64,000 nt of DNA from Haematobia irritans (taxonomy: Eukaryota > Arthropoda > Insecta > Diptera > Muscidae). The stretch spans positions 199,337,700 to 199,401,699 of the forward strand of contig NC_134398.1 in the NCBI RefSeq assembly GCF_050003625.1, read 5' to 3'. Position 1 is the first letter of the stretch, and each line of letters opens with the position of its first letter. Made by a program: the position numbers and the translations under genes. Under the pieces are notes generated by a model. That model did no database searches and had not been told where the DNA came from. It saw only the letters and a list, made by a program, of their open reading frames with translations. Of the stretch, positions 22,231-32,919 are shown in pieces.

Positions 22231-22913
22231 TTTTGTAGAAAATTTTGTCATTGTATTTCTATTGAAATTGAATTTCTATTGTATTTCTTTCTATATAAAA
22301 TTTTTTAAAAATTTCTATGGAAAATTTTTTTTCAAAATTGTATGTCTATAGAATTTTTTTTATTTCTATAGAATTTTTTTTTCAAATTTCATTTCTATAG
22401 AAAATTTTCTCAAAACTTTATTTCTACGGGAAATTTCATCAAAATTTTATTTAATTTTTTCAAAATTTTATTTCCATAGAAAATTTTTTTAAATTGCATT
22501 TCTATAGAAAACTGTCTCAAAATTTTATTTCTACGGGAAATTTTATCAAAATTATATTTAATTTTTTTCAAAATTTTATTTCTATAGAAAATTTTTTTAA
22601 TTGTAGTATTTCTATAGAAAATGTTCTCAAAATTTTATTTCTATGGTAAATTCTGTCAAGATTTTATTTTATTTCTATAGAAAATTCTGTCGTAATTTTA
22701 TTTCTATTGGAAATTTCGGCAAAATTTTATTTCTATAGAAAATTTCTGCAAAATATTATTACTATAGAAAAACTTTTTTCATTTTTTTTTTTTGCTTTAG
22801 AAAATTTTGTTAAAATTGTATTTCTATTGAAAATTTGTGCAAAAATTTATTACTACAGAAAATTTTGTCAAAGTTTTATTTCTAGAGAAAATTTTATTTT
22901 TATACAAACACTT
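21240..22913 (+). repeat. 30-bp array with higher-order structure
   Basis: After the second copy of the 300-bp flank, units vary: TTTCGATAG instead of TTTCTATAG, and blocks TGAAACTTTTATTTCGATA plus TATGAACATTGTATTTCTC recur near 21360, 21652 and 21910. From about 22250 the array decays, with duplicated pieces CTACGGGAAATTT at 22425 and 22525. Confidence 0.85.
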
Positions 22914-24094
22914 TTTATATAGAATGGTGACGGGGGTATAATAAGTTTGTCATTCCGTTTGTAACACATCGAAATATCGATTTCCGACTATATAAAGTAT
23001 ATATATTCTTGATCAAGGAGAAATTCTAAGACGATATACGCATGTCCGCCTGAAATTTGGCACAGTTTCGTTTTTTGTTTGCAAGCAGGTCAAGTTCGAA
23101 GATGGGCTATATCGGTCAAAGTTTAATATAGTCCCCATATAAACCGACCATCCGATTTGGAATCGTGGACTTATAAAAACCGTAGTTTCTAATTTGTCTG
23201 AAATGGGAAATCTAGAGGTATTTTAGGACCACCAAAAAAGTACCGAAAATGGTGCCTATCGGTTCATGTTTTGGTATAGCCCCCATATAGACCGATCTCA
23301 CGATTTTACTTCTTGGGCGTCTAGAAACTGTATTTACAGTCCGATTTGCCTGACATTGGAAATCTAGAGGTATGTTGGGGCCATAAAGAGGTGTGTCAAA
23401 AATGACCATATTTTGGTATAGCCCCCATATGGACCGATTTCCCGATTTTGCTTCATGGGCGTCTAGAAAGTGTATTTTCTATACGATTTGCCTGAAATTA
23501 GAAATCTAGAGGTATTTTAGGATCATAAAGAGGTATGCGGAAAATAGTGAGTATCGGTTCATGTTTTGGTATAGCCCCCATATAGACTGATCTCCCGATT
23601 TTACTTCTTGGGCTTGTAAAATTCGTAGTTTTTACCCAATTTGTCTTAAATTTGAATTCTAGAGGTATTTTAGGAACTTTTAGACCCTCAAAAATCTGTA
23701 TAGCATTTATTTTTACCGATTTCACTTCTGGAGGGTATAGCAGGCGCACTGATCATAAAAATTTCTTGAAAATGAAAGTAAAATTTCCAGATTTTACTCC
23801 TACAGATTTAAGATTTCAAATCAAGGATTTCTCTAAAACCCAAACAAAATTGGTTCTTATAAATCCAGAATCTGATCTAGTCTTCATAGGTAGAATCTTA
23901 AAATTTATCTTCGGGAAGCGTACTGGTTGAACTGATCTGCTTGGGAGAATATCTGTCATCAAATCCCCTGAAATTCTATATATTATCAAGTAACCCACTA
24001 CGGCGACTAGTTTTCAAAGTAAACTATTGTATTTGATTCATGGTGGTGGGTATTTAAATTCGGCCCGGCCGAACTTGCTGCTGTATATACTTGT
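22914..24094 (+). mobile_element. Helentron family C copy
   Basis: 5' part GAATGGTGACGGGGGTATAA, then TTGTCATTCCGTTTGTAAC shared with family A. The central units contain TTTGGTATAGCCCCCATATAG and AATCTAGAGGTATTTTAGG; the TCTAGAGG block falls at 23211, 23363, 23505 and 23659. The 3' end has AAATTCGGCCCGGCCGAACT (perfect stem) and ATACTTGTT. The GTCY block is reduced to GCATGTCCGCC. It runs straight into the next element at TTGTTATACCC. Confidence 0.8.
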
Positions 24095-24295
24095 TATACC
24101 CTCCATCATAGGATGGGGGTATATTAACTTTGTCATTCCGTTTGTAACACATCGAAATATTGCTCTAAGACCCCATAAAGTATATATATTTTGGGTCGTG
24201 GTGAAATTCTGAGTCGATCTGAGCATGTCCGTCCGTCCGTCAATGGGATTCTATTCTGGCCCACATTTGAAGTTGGTTGGAGAAACTTTGCGACC
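24095..24295 (+). mobile_element. Helentron family A 5' fragment, head-to-tail with family C
   Basis: TATACCCTCCATCATAGGAT plus GGGGGTATA fold-back, CCCCATAAAGTATATATATT, GAGTCGATCTGAGC and GTCCGTCCGTC. It stops after the GTCY block. It shares its first bases with the end of the family C element, so the two abut without a spacer. Confidence 0.85.
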
Positions 24296-24297
24296 TA

Positions 24298-24524
24298 CAC
24301 TAATAGAAAAAAATTCGTTATATTAACGAAATGTGTTGTTAAAAGTCAGCCAATGAAACAAATTCGTTAATACAACGAAATTTTTCGTTATTGTAACGAA
24401 TTTTCTTTCAAGCAACATAATGTTTCGTACTATTAACGAATATTTTCATTGTATTAATGAAAATGTTTCGTTATATCAATGAAATTTTCCGTTGGCTGAC
24501 TTTTAATGAAATTTTCTTTGTGTG
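24298..24524. mobile_element. 227-bp fold-back MITE built of TTCGTTA/TAACGAA motifs
   Basis: Flanked by TA (24296-24297 and 24525-24526). The ends are CACTAATAGAAAAAAATTCG and the complement of GAAATTTTCTTTGTGTG. The block TTAAAAGTCAGCCAA near the left end is matched by TTGGCTGACTTTTAA near the right. The interior holds several local palindromes of TTCGTTATATTAACGAA type. No coding capacity. Confidence 0.75.
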
Positions 24525-24654
24525 TAGGCTTTGAATACAAAAATGTGCTCACAGGCAGACGGATATAGATAGATCGATTCATCGACTCTACCAAAATGTG
24601 AAGAAAATTTTTCCAAAATACTACCAAATTAAAAAAAAAACCGTATTTAAAACT

Positions 24655-24950
24655 TTGACAAAATTTTATTTCTTTAGAAAACTTTGTCAAAATTGTATTT
24701 CGTTATAAAATTTTGCCAAAATTTTATTTCTATAGAAAATTTTGCCAAATTTATATTTCTATTAAAATTTTTGCCAAAATTTTATTTCTATAGAAAATTT
24801 TGCCAAAATATTATTTCTATACAAATTTTTTTTTCTATAGAAAATTTCGCCAAAATTTTATTTCTTTAAAAATTTGCCACAATTTTATTTCTATAGAACA
24901 TTTCGCCAAAATTTTAATTTAACAGAAAATTTTTCCAAAATTCTATTTCG
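24655..24950 (+). repeat. 30-bp array, GCC variant
   Basis: About ten units in which the second dyad centre reads TTTTGCCAAAA instead of TTTTGTCAAAA, a locally homogenised variant. It directly abuts the 5' end of a family A Helentron. Confidence 0.85.
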
Positions 24951-24952
24951 TT

Positions 24953-25951
24953 TTTATACCCACCACCATAGGATGGGGGGAATATTAACTTTATCATTCC
25001 GTTTGTAACACATCGAAATATTGCTCTAAGACCCCATAAAGTATATATATTTTGGGTCGTGGTGAAATTCTGAGTCGATCTGAGCATGTCCGTCCGTCCG
25101 TCTGTTGAAATCACGCTAACTTCCGAACGAAAAAAGCTATCGACTTGAAACTTGGCAGAAGTAGTTGTTATTGATGTAGGTCGGATGGTATTGCAAATGG
25201 GGCATATCAGTCCACTTTTACGTATAGCCCCCATACAAACGGACCCCCAAATTTGGCTTGCGATTGCTCTAAGATAAGCAAATTTCATCCGATCAGGCTG
25301 AAATTTGGTATATGGTGTTGGTATATGGTCTCTAACAACCATGCAAAAATTGGTCCACATCGGTCCATAATTATATATAGTCCCCATATAAACCGATTAC
25401 CAGATTTGGCTTGCGGAGCCTCAAAGAGAAGCAAATTTCATCCGATCCGGCTGAAATTTGGTACATGGTGTTGGTATATGGTCTCTAACAACCGTGCAAA
25501 AATTGGTTCACATCGGTCCATAATTATATATAGCCCCCATATAAACGGACCCCCAGATTTTGCTTGCGGATCCTCTAAGGGAAGCAAATTTCATCCGATC
25601 CGGCTGAAATTTGGTATATGGTGTTAATATATGGTCTCTAACAACCATGCAAAAATTGGTCCATATCGGTCCTTAATTATATATAGCCCCCATATAAACC
25701 GATCTCCAGATTTGGCTTGTGGAGCCTCTAAGAGAAGCAAATTTCATTCGATCAGGCTGAAATTTGGTACATGATGTTGGTATATGGTCTCTAACAACCA
25801 TGCAAAAATTGGTCCATATCGGTACTTAAATATATATAGCCCCCATAAAAACGTTCTCCGGATTTGACCTCCGGAGCCTCTTGGAGGAGCAAAATTCATC
25901 CTATCCGGTTTAAATTAGGAACGTGGTGTTAGTATATGGTCTCTAACAACT
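24953..25951 (+). mobile_element. Helentron family A, 5' part, split by a LINE
   Basis: TTTATACCCACCACCATAGG fold-back, GTCY block (GTCCGTCCGTCTG at 25088), then units in which AGCAAATTTCATCC-type blocks fall at 25278, 25431, 25584, 25737 and 25889: three steps of 153 bp and one of 152. Interrupted at AACAACTAT by the LINE at 25952; the element resumes at 28179. The 124-codon open frame at 25253 is the repeat unit itself. Confidence 0.88.
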
Positions 25952-28178
25952 ATATGTACCTATGTCTCTAAAAATTGAATTTTACTGTTTTCCTAATACT
26001 ACTTGTCAAATTGATGATATTTTTAATTATTCTATTGCTAATTTTGATTTAATTAATGAAATTATTAATGCAATTGATTGGTTTCATTTGTTTAGAGATA
26101 AGTGTGTTTCAAGTTGCTATACTTTATTTCTTGGGAAATTGAAGGATATCATTAATTTGCATATACCGCGGCTTAAGCGTTGTAATCATAAACTTCCATG
26201 GTATACAAATGGTTTGAAAAAGCTAAAAAATCTAAGAAATAAATTCCATAAAATTCATAAATCCACTAATTCTGCTGAAAGTAAAAGGCTTCATGAACAC
26301 TATTCACGGGAATTTTTATTCTTAAATAAGTTTCTTTATAAACAATACATCTCTGATTATGAAGGCAAAATAAAAAGTAATCCAAAATCGTTCTGGCAAT
26401 TTATTAAGTGTAAGAAAGGACATAGTGATTTTCCTTCTTCAATGCATATGGATGAAGTGTTTGCAGATTCATCGCAATCTCAGGCAAATTTATTTGCTAA
26501 ATATTTTAGTTCTAATTTTCAGAAATTCGATTTAAATGAGTTGGATTCTAGAATCTTAGAAAATGTTAGCTCTGTTCTAGATATGGGTTTGATCCAGTTC
26601 TCACTGGATGATGTTTGGAATTCATTGTTAAATCTTAATGATTCGGTGAGGTCAGACATGGATGGCCTTTCTTCTTTATTTTTGAAGAAATGTGCCTCAT
26701 CTATTTCTGGACCTCTGCAATATATTTTTAATTTATCTTTAAGAAATGGTTTATTTTTAGATAATTGGAAAACTGCGTCTGTTACGCCTGTCTTCAAGTC
26801 TGGTTTGAAGGGGGATATTCGTAATTTTAGGCCAATTTCCAAATTGTCTAATATATCTAAAATCTTAGAACATTTAGTTTATGAAAGAATAGTTTCGACA
26901 GTACGGCATCATATCTCAGATGTTCAACATGGGTTTGTAAAGAATCGCTCGACAGTTTCAAATTTATTAGTATTTACTAATTTCTGTTTAAATAGTCTAG
27001 AAAAGGGGAACCAAGTTGACACTATATACTTGGATTTCTGCAAAGCTTTTGATAAAGTTTCACATAATATTTTGCTTGCAAAGCTTTACAAAATTGGTTT
27101 CCACTCGAGTTTACTGCAGTGGTTACGGTCATATTTAAATATGAGAAAATGTTTTGTTTATGTGGATGCTTCAATATCGGAACCCTATATTGCTACTTCT
27201 GGAGTTCCCCAAGGTAGTATTCTTGGTCCTTTGTTATTTATATTATTCCTTAATGATGTTATATTTTGTTGCCATTTTGCTAACTGTTTGATTTATGCAG
27301 ATGACATTAAGATATTTGCAAATATTAAGTCCTTATCTGAAGTATTCTTGCTACAATCTGATTTGGATAGAATATTCTCGTGGTGTGAATTGAATTTATT
27401 GCCTTTGAATGTGTCTAAATGCGTATATCTATCCTACTCGAGAAGAATTAATGACCTGAATTCTTCATATTTTATAAATAATCAGGAGCTGCTAAAGGTT
27501 GATCATGTTCGTGATTTGGGGGTAGTTTTTGATGCTAAATTTTCCTTCAAATTGCATATAGATTATATAATGCCAAAGGCTTATTCGATGTTGGCATTTG
27601 TTAAACGGAATTCTAAGGAATTCGTAGATCCATATACAAGAAAAATACTTTACACTAGCTTTGTGAGATCTAGGCTGGAATATGCTGCCATTGTTTGGAA
27701 TCCCATATATACTGTCCATTGCGATCGAATTGAAAAATTGCAGAAAAAGTTTATAAAGTTTGCATTATTGTCTGTGCCTTTTACTGATCCTTTGCCTTCA
27801 TATGAAGCTAGGTGTAGGCTAATTCATTTGGATTCTCTTCAATCGCGTAGATTAAAGTTTTCAGTTTTGTTTATTTATAAAATAATTAATGGATTTATAG
27901 ATTGTCCGTCTCTTTTAGAGTTGATTGGTTTTAATGTACCAATACATTGTTTGCGAAAGCATGATTATTTTGCAATTCCTGCTCATAGAACAAACTATGG
28001 ATCTTCGGAACCTATTTTAAGATCTCTTAAAGAATTTAATAATTTAAATAACAACTTTGATTTAGATTTTTCAATTTCCCTAAATAGTTTTAATTCTATT
28101 TTAGACTTAATTTATTTTAAGAATTGCTAGTCTGTAAGGAATGTATTCCATAGACTGAATAAATAAATAAATAAATAT
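25952..28178 (+). mobile_element. 5'-truncated LINE nested in Helentron A
   Basis: Non-LTR retrotransposon fragment of about 2.2 kb containing only the post-endonuclease linker, reverse transcriptase and C-terminal region, then a 30-bp 3' UTR and an AATAAATAAATAAATAAAT tail. Comparison with the uninterrupted family A copy (AACAACCATACCAAAATTGG at about 30632) places the insertion between AACAACTAT and ACTAAAATTGG; any target duplication is short (TATA shared). Truncation at the 5' end is the usual result of incomplete reverse transcription. Confidence 0.9.
25962..28130 (+). CDS. LINE reverse transcriptase (ORF2, endonuclease missing)
   Basis: 722-codon frame for the C-terminal two-thirds of a LINE ORF2 protein, which would copy element RNA at a nicked target. 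Residues 10-130 resemble the linker after the endonuclease (LPWYTNGLKKLKNLRNKFHK). Reverse transcriptase blocks: FRPISKLSNISKILE (about 290), YLDFCKAFDKVSH with the first catalytic Asp (about 356), SGVPQGSILGPLLF (about 413), and YADD (about 444-447), the catalytic pair. The remainder is the thumb and C-terminal region; I see no RNase H. The frame has no stop or frameshift. The first Met (25962) is incidental because the true start lay in the lost 5' part, and no promoter came with it, so it is presumably not expressed as a functional ORF2. The group is Jockey/CR1-like by motif style; the exact clade is not determined. Confidence 0.9.
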   Translation: MSLKIEFYCFPNTTCQIDDIFNYSIANFDLINEIINAIDWFHLFRDKCVSSCYTLFLGKLKDIINLHIPRLKRCNHKLPWYTNGLKKLKNLRNKFHKIHKSTNSAESKRLHEHYSREFLFLNKFLYKQYISDYEGKIKSNPKSFWQFIKCKKGHSDFPSSMHMDEVFADSSQSQANLFAKYFSSNFQKFDLNELDSRILENVSSVLDMGLIQFSLDDVWNSLLNLNDSVRSDMDGLSSLFLKKCASSISGPLQYIFNLSLRNGLFLDNWKTASVTPVFKSGLKGDIRNFRPISKLSNISKILEHLVYERIVSTVRHHISDVQHGFVKNRSTVSNLLVFTNFCLNSLEKGNQVDTIYLDFCKAFDKVSHNILLAKLYKIGFHSSLLQWLRSYLNMRKCFVYVDASISEPYIATSGVPQGSILGPLLFILFLNDVIFCCHFANCLIYADDIKIFANIKSLSEVFLLQSDLDRIFSWCELNLLPLNVSKCVYLSYSRRINDLNSSYFINNQELLKVDHVRDLGVVFDAKFSFKLHIDYIMPKAYSMLAFVKRNSKEFVDPYTRKILYTSFVRSRLEYAAIVWNPIYTVHCDRIEKLQKKFIKFALLSVPFTDPLPSYEARCRLIHLDSLQSRRLKFSVLFIYKIINGFIDCPSLLELIGFNVPIHCLRKHDYFAIPAHRTNYGSSEPILRSLKEFNNLNNNFDLDFSISLNSFNSILDLIYFKNC

Positions 28179-28760
28179 ACTAAAATTGGTCCAATCACAC
28201 AAAAATTGGTCCATATCTGTTCATAATCATGGTTGCCACTAGAGCCAAAAATAATCTACCAAAATTTTATTTCTATAGAAAATGTTGTTAAAATTTTATT
28301 TCTCGAGAAAATATTGTTAAAATTTTATTCGGTTCATAATAAAATTTTCATCATTGTCAAAATTTTATTTCTATAGAAAATTTTGTCAAAATTTTATTTC
28401 TATAGAAAATTTTGTCAAAATTTTATTTCTATAGAAAATTTTGTTTAAATTTTATTCGGTTCATAATCATGGTTGCCACTCGAGCCAAAAATAATCTACC
28501 AAGATTTTATTTCTATAGAAAATTTTGTCAAAAGTTTATTTCTATAGAAAATTTTGTTAAAATTTTATTTCTGTAGAAATTTTTGTCAAAATTTTCCTTC
28601 TATAGAAAATTTTGTCAAAATTTTTATTTCTATAGAAAATTTTGTGAAAATTTTATTTCTATAGAAAATTTTGTTAAATTTTTATTTCTGTAGAAAATTT
28701 TGTCAAAATTTTATGTCTACTTTGTCAAAACTGAATTATATACGTATTTGATCGATCTTT
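28179..28760 (+). mobile_element. Helentron family A, 3' part after the LINE, with 30-bp array
   Basis: Resumes with ACTAAAATTGGTCCAATCAC, then GGTTGCCACTAGAGCCAAAA and a 30-bp array (28255-28725). A second CGGTTCATAATCATGGTTGC at about 28457 shows the edge-plus-array block is internally duplicated. It ends with GAATTATATACGTATTTGAT and runs into another 5' end at 28760, so the 3' hairpin is missing. Confidence 0.8.
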
Positions 28761-28810
28761 TTATACCCTCCATCATAGGATGGGGGTATATTAACTTTGT
28801 CATTCCAAAA
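28761..28810 (+). mobile_element. Helentron family A 5' tip
   Basis: Only the fold-back TTATACCCTCCATCATAGGA plus GGGGGTATATTAACTTTGTC is present, joined at CATTCC to the unrelated AAAAATACCAATCTACC. Confidence 0.75.
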
Positions 28811-29352
28811 ATACCAATCTACCAAACAGTAAAAAATCGACTATTGTTGGTAACCAACTGTGGGAAGCGTGCTCAGGGTCCCACCCCGAGCATTAATGGG
28901 CCCACCATAGAGACCATGTTTATATTGCGTCTACTTCTGGGTGTTGCAAACATATGCATTAACAAATAATACCCTGTTCCATAGTGTAGCGCAGGTTATA
29001 AAAAACTGCATTGGCCTTACCTTTCCACTTGCGAAACTTGGTTTCCTTCTTCTATGGTCATGGTATATATTTTACTACTTTAAACATGAAAAAAAATAAA
29101 GCCAATTGTTATTAGGTATACAATTAGACTGGTGAAAAGATGAGCATGGTGCATTTGCTAAATGTTTTTATAGTCAGCACTAACATTCCTTTGAAAGGGG
29201 TTCCTTTGGTGATGCTTTTAATATTATAGGAATTCGTTAATGTACACACAGTCTTCCGGAATCAAGAGATAAACCCAGAATCGAGCAGAACATATTGATG
29301 GGAGAGAAGTATAGCACTAGTGGTCACGCCGAATCTTAAGTATCAGAACGAA
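28811..29352. other. Spacer, no gene seen
   Basis: Includes CTACCAAACAGTAAAAAAT, a block found at the edges of several 30-bp arrays (49400, 54120), and otherwise unique AT-rich DNA. Confidence 0.4.
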
Positions 29353-29462
29353 CGGATCGACTCAGAATTTCACCACATACATTTTATGGGGTCGGAGACT
29401 AATATTTTGTAGGAATGACAAATTTAGTATACCCCTCCTTCCTGTGGTGGAGGGTATAGAAA
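29353..29462 (-). mobile_element. Helentron family A 5' fragment, reversed
   Basis: GGATCGACTCAGAATTTCAC, TTTATGGGGTCGGAGAC and the fold-back end CCTTCCTGTGGTGGAGGGTA match the 5' 100 bp of family A in reverse orientation. Confidence 0.75.
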
Positions 29463-29636
29463 AGGGCTGTCACTAAACCTAACGTAATTTACTTAAGCGT
29501 GGGTATAAAAAGGTAATAAAAACACTGGACTATTCATACGATTTTCGACCAAATGCCATAAGATAAGATTTCAATTTGCATTTCAAAAAAAGTCCTACAA
29601 GTTTAGCTATCATTTCATTGAAATGCCAATCAATCA

Positions 29637-31262
29637 TTTTTATACCCTCCACCATAGGATGGGGGGTATATTAACTTTGTCATTCCGTTTGTAACACATC
29701 GAAATATTGCTCTAAGACCCCATAAAGTATATATATTTTGGGTCGTGGTGAAATTCTGAGTCGATCTGAGCATGTCCGTCCGTCCGTCTGTTGAAATCAC
29801 GCTAACTTCCGAACGAAACAAGCTATCGACTTGAAACTTGGCACAAGTAGTTGTTATTGATGTAGGTCGAATGGTATTGCAAATGGGCCATATCGGTTCA
29901 CTTTTACGTATAGCCCCCATATAAACGGACCCCCAAATTTGGCTTGCGATTGCTCTAAGATAAGCAAATTTCATCCGATCAGGCTGAAATTTGGTATATG
30001 GTGTTGGTATATGGTCTCTAACAACCATGCAAAAATTGGTCCACATCGGTCCATAATTATATATAGTCCCCATATAAACCGATTACCAGATTTGGCTTGC
30101 GGAGCCTCAAAGAGAAGCAAATTTCATCCGATCCGGCTGAAATTTGGTACATGGTGTTGGTATATGGTCTCTAACAACCGTGCAAAAATTGGTCCACATC
30201 GGTCCATAATTATATATAGCGCCCATATAAACCGATCCCCAGATTTGGGTTGCGGAGCCTCAAAGAGAAGCAAATTTCACGCGATCCACCTGAAATTTGG
30301 TACATGATATTGGTATATGGTCTCTAACAACCATGCAAAAATTGGTCCACATCGGTTCATAATTATATATAGCCCCCATATAAACCGATCCCCAGATTTG
30401 GCTTGCGAAGTCTCCAAGAGAAGCAAATTTCATCCAATCCGGTTGTAATTTGGAACATGGTGTTAGTATATGATCTTTAACAGCCGTGCCAGAATTGGTC
30501 CATATCGGTCCATAATTATATATAGCCCCCATATAAAACGTTCTTCAGATTTGACCTCCGGAGCCTCTTGGAGGAGCAAAATTCATCCGATCCGGTTCAA
30601 ATTAGGAACGTGGTGTTAGTTTATGGTCGCTAACAACCATACCAAAATTGGTCCAATCACACAAAAATTGGTCCATATCGGTTCATAATAAAATTTTCAT
30701 CATTGTCAAAATTTTATTTCTATAGAAAATTTTGTTCAAATTTTATTCGGTTCATAATCATGGTTGCCACTCGAGCCAAAAATAATCTACCAAGATTTTA
30801 TTTCTATAGAAAATTTTGTCAAAAGTTTATTTCTATAGAAAATTTTGTTAAAACTTTATTTCTGTAGAAATTTTTGTCAAAATTTTCTTTCTATAGAAAA
30901 TTTTGTCAAAATTTTTATTTCTATAGAAAATTTTGTGAAAATTTTATTTCTATAGAAAATTTTGTTAAAATTTTATTTCTGTAGAAAATTTTGTCAAAGT
31001 TTTATGTCTACTTTGTCAAACTGAATTATATACCTATTGGATCGATCTTTTTTGATTTAATATATACCACGTATGGACTTACATACAATTTAGAAGATGG
31101 TGTTACGAGGTTTTAAGATACCTTGCCATCGGCAAGCGTTACCGCAACTTAAGTAATTCGATTCTGGATGGCAGTGTTTAGAAGAAGTTTCTACGCAATC
31201 CATGATGGAGGGTACATAAGCTTCGGCCTGGCCGAACTTACGGCCGTATATACTTGTTTTTA
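29637..31262 (+). mobile_element. Helentron family A, complete reference copy (1.63 kb)
   Basis: The only uninterrupted family A copy. The 5' fold-back TTTTATACCCTCCACCATAG with GGGGGGTATA is followed by CATTCCGTTTGTAACACATC, a GTCCGTCCGTCTG block (29776), then units with AGCAAATTTCA positions 29964, 30117, 30270, 30423 and 30576, exactly 153 bp each. A transition block with GGTTGCCACTCGAGCC leads to a 30-bp array (30695-31015). Then come CGGCAAGCGTTACCGCAAC and the 3' hairpin region CGGCCTGGCCGAACTTACGG, ending TACTTGTTTTT. Fold-back 5' end, GTCY block, 3' hairpin and terminal T run follow DINE-1/Helentron structure. No RepHel coding. Confidence 0.9.
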
Positions 31263-31454
31263 TATAAATATCATATTGACATGGTTCACTTTCAAATGAT
31301 TGCCATGAATTACAGTTTGCCTCGTTAAAAATTGATGACTTCAATTGGAGGAAAAACAAGAAACAGATCTGCAAATGATCTCTATATTATTATATTTGCA
31401 TGATGTCTATATGAAATCTGAGTAATAAACAACAAACAAAAACAAAACAGAAAA

Positions 31455-31740
31455 TACGGCCTAAAGTTCGGCGAGACCGAGTTTCCTGTACAAAAGTTCC
31501 ACTATAGACTGTCATCCAAAATTTTGTATTGAAATAAAATTTTGACAAAATTTTCCATAGAAATAAAATTTTGACAAAATTTTCTATAGAAAGACAATTT
31601 TAATCAAACAAAGAAAATTTTGAGATGGTTTTCTATAGAAATGAAATTTAGACAACGTTTTCGATAGAAATAAAATTTTAACAAAATGTTCTTCGGCATG
31701 GCCGAACTTACGGCCGTATATACTTGTTTTTTTTTTTTTT
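31455..31740. mobile_element. Two Helentron 3' ends in inverted arrangement around a short array
   Basis: On the left, AGTTCGGCGAGACCGAG and GACTGTCATCCAAAA are a reversed, decayed family A 3' end. In the centre are five or six 30-bp units in reverse orientation. On the right, TTCGGCATGGCCGAACTTAC and ATACTTGTTTTT form a forward, well-preserved 3' end. The element is therefore bounded by hairpin 3' ends on both sides. Confidence 0.7.
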
Positions 31741-32919
31741 GATTCATCCCACTGTCCTTTTCGCACTCTCACAATCTATGGGATATAGTCAATGCTCGTT
31801 ACAAATCAAGTATTATTTACTCCTGTGATCTATATATCAGATGCGTGAATGGCTGTGTGTCCATATATGTGAGCTCATCATATACATGTCCCTTTTTTTG
31901 GAATGTATTCCATGTGAATACTGCAATACCACTCACTACTCTGATGTGTACATTTATCTCATTTTTTTCCCATGTTATACAAGTGTTTGTGTATTTTTTT
32001 GCATTTTGTTGCTTTTTCTCTTCAACAGAAAATGCTGTGCTCTTTATTTACAAAGGATTTCAAAGAAAACTTCAGCTTGTTATGATGTAGCTGAAGCTTT
32101 CCTTCCCGCCAAACGTACATACTGTGTGTAGTGGTGGTAGCATCCTCTGATTAAATTTACATTAATTTTCAACGCAGACCCAACCGCCAGCCAGAGTGTA
32201 TGAAGCTCAGAAGTTTGAGCTTCAGGTTTATTTTGTATGCTCGAATAAAAAAGAAAAAATCTTGGAAATTTCTTTATTTGATTTAGTTAACTATCCGTAT
32301 TTGCACGCTAATGGATTTTTTGCTGCAACGGAAACTTCCCTATATTATAACTTCTCCCTCTCTCTCACACACACAATGTTTACTGCAATGTGTTTACATA
32401 TCTATTACTTTGGCAAACATTTCAAACCGGAAATTTTCGGGAAAAAAACGCCTGAGAACCATTCAACCAACCAGCCTAACGAAGCAGTAGCAGGATTTTA
32501 CCAGGATATGTGACTGCCAAATTTAGTAAAGGCATGAAAAGTTTATTTGCTAAATAAATATGGGCCAAGTGAAAGAAATGATGAGTAAGTGATATCCATG
32601 AGAAGGAAACTAAAAAGCATAGAACGTGGAAACTTTTGTGTTATAAACTAACATACAAGACGAGCCCCAAAGCACGATTGTGATTGAAGTAAAGTGAAAC
32701 TAACGTTAATGAAATTGAATATCTTTGAGGAAATTCCAATATAATCAAATCAGGACAATTTATATTTGCAACACAAAAGTTTGAGAGATTTAAGTTTACC
32801 TTGACCAAGCGGATACGAACTAGGTAGGAAGGAAAATGAGAAAATAGGAAATTTGGTAATTGCCAATTAGGGAATTGTCAGTAACAGTGACTCTATGTGA
32901 CTTAATTTGGATATCATTT
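31741..32919. other. Unique-looking spacer
   Basis: About 1.2 kb with less repetitive content. Open frames of 80-105 codons at 31841-32131 and 32196-32513 have no recognisable domain, no coding-like codon pattern and low-complexity Cys/Phe/Ser content, so I do not call them genes. Contains a short CTCTCTCACACACACA microsatellite near 32358. Confidence 0.45.

Noticed and set aside
25253..25627. 124-codon open frame (also 29939-30307 and 35189-35671 on the other strand)
   Set aside because: These lie in the 153-bp Helentron units (153 is a multiple of three) and repeat the same peptide; no domain.
31841..32131. Cys-rich short frame as a secreted peptide
   Set aside because: It has hydrophobic and Cys residues but no plausible cleavage site pattern or spaced cysteine framework; two overlapping frames look equally good, a sign of chance.
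32196..32513. 105-codon open frame as a small host gene
   Set aside because: Frame length is within chance expectation for this composition; no motif, and codon use does not differ from the flanks.
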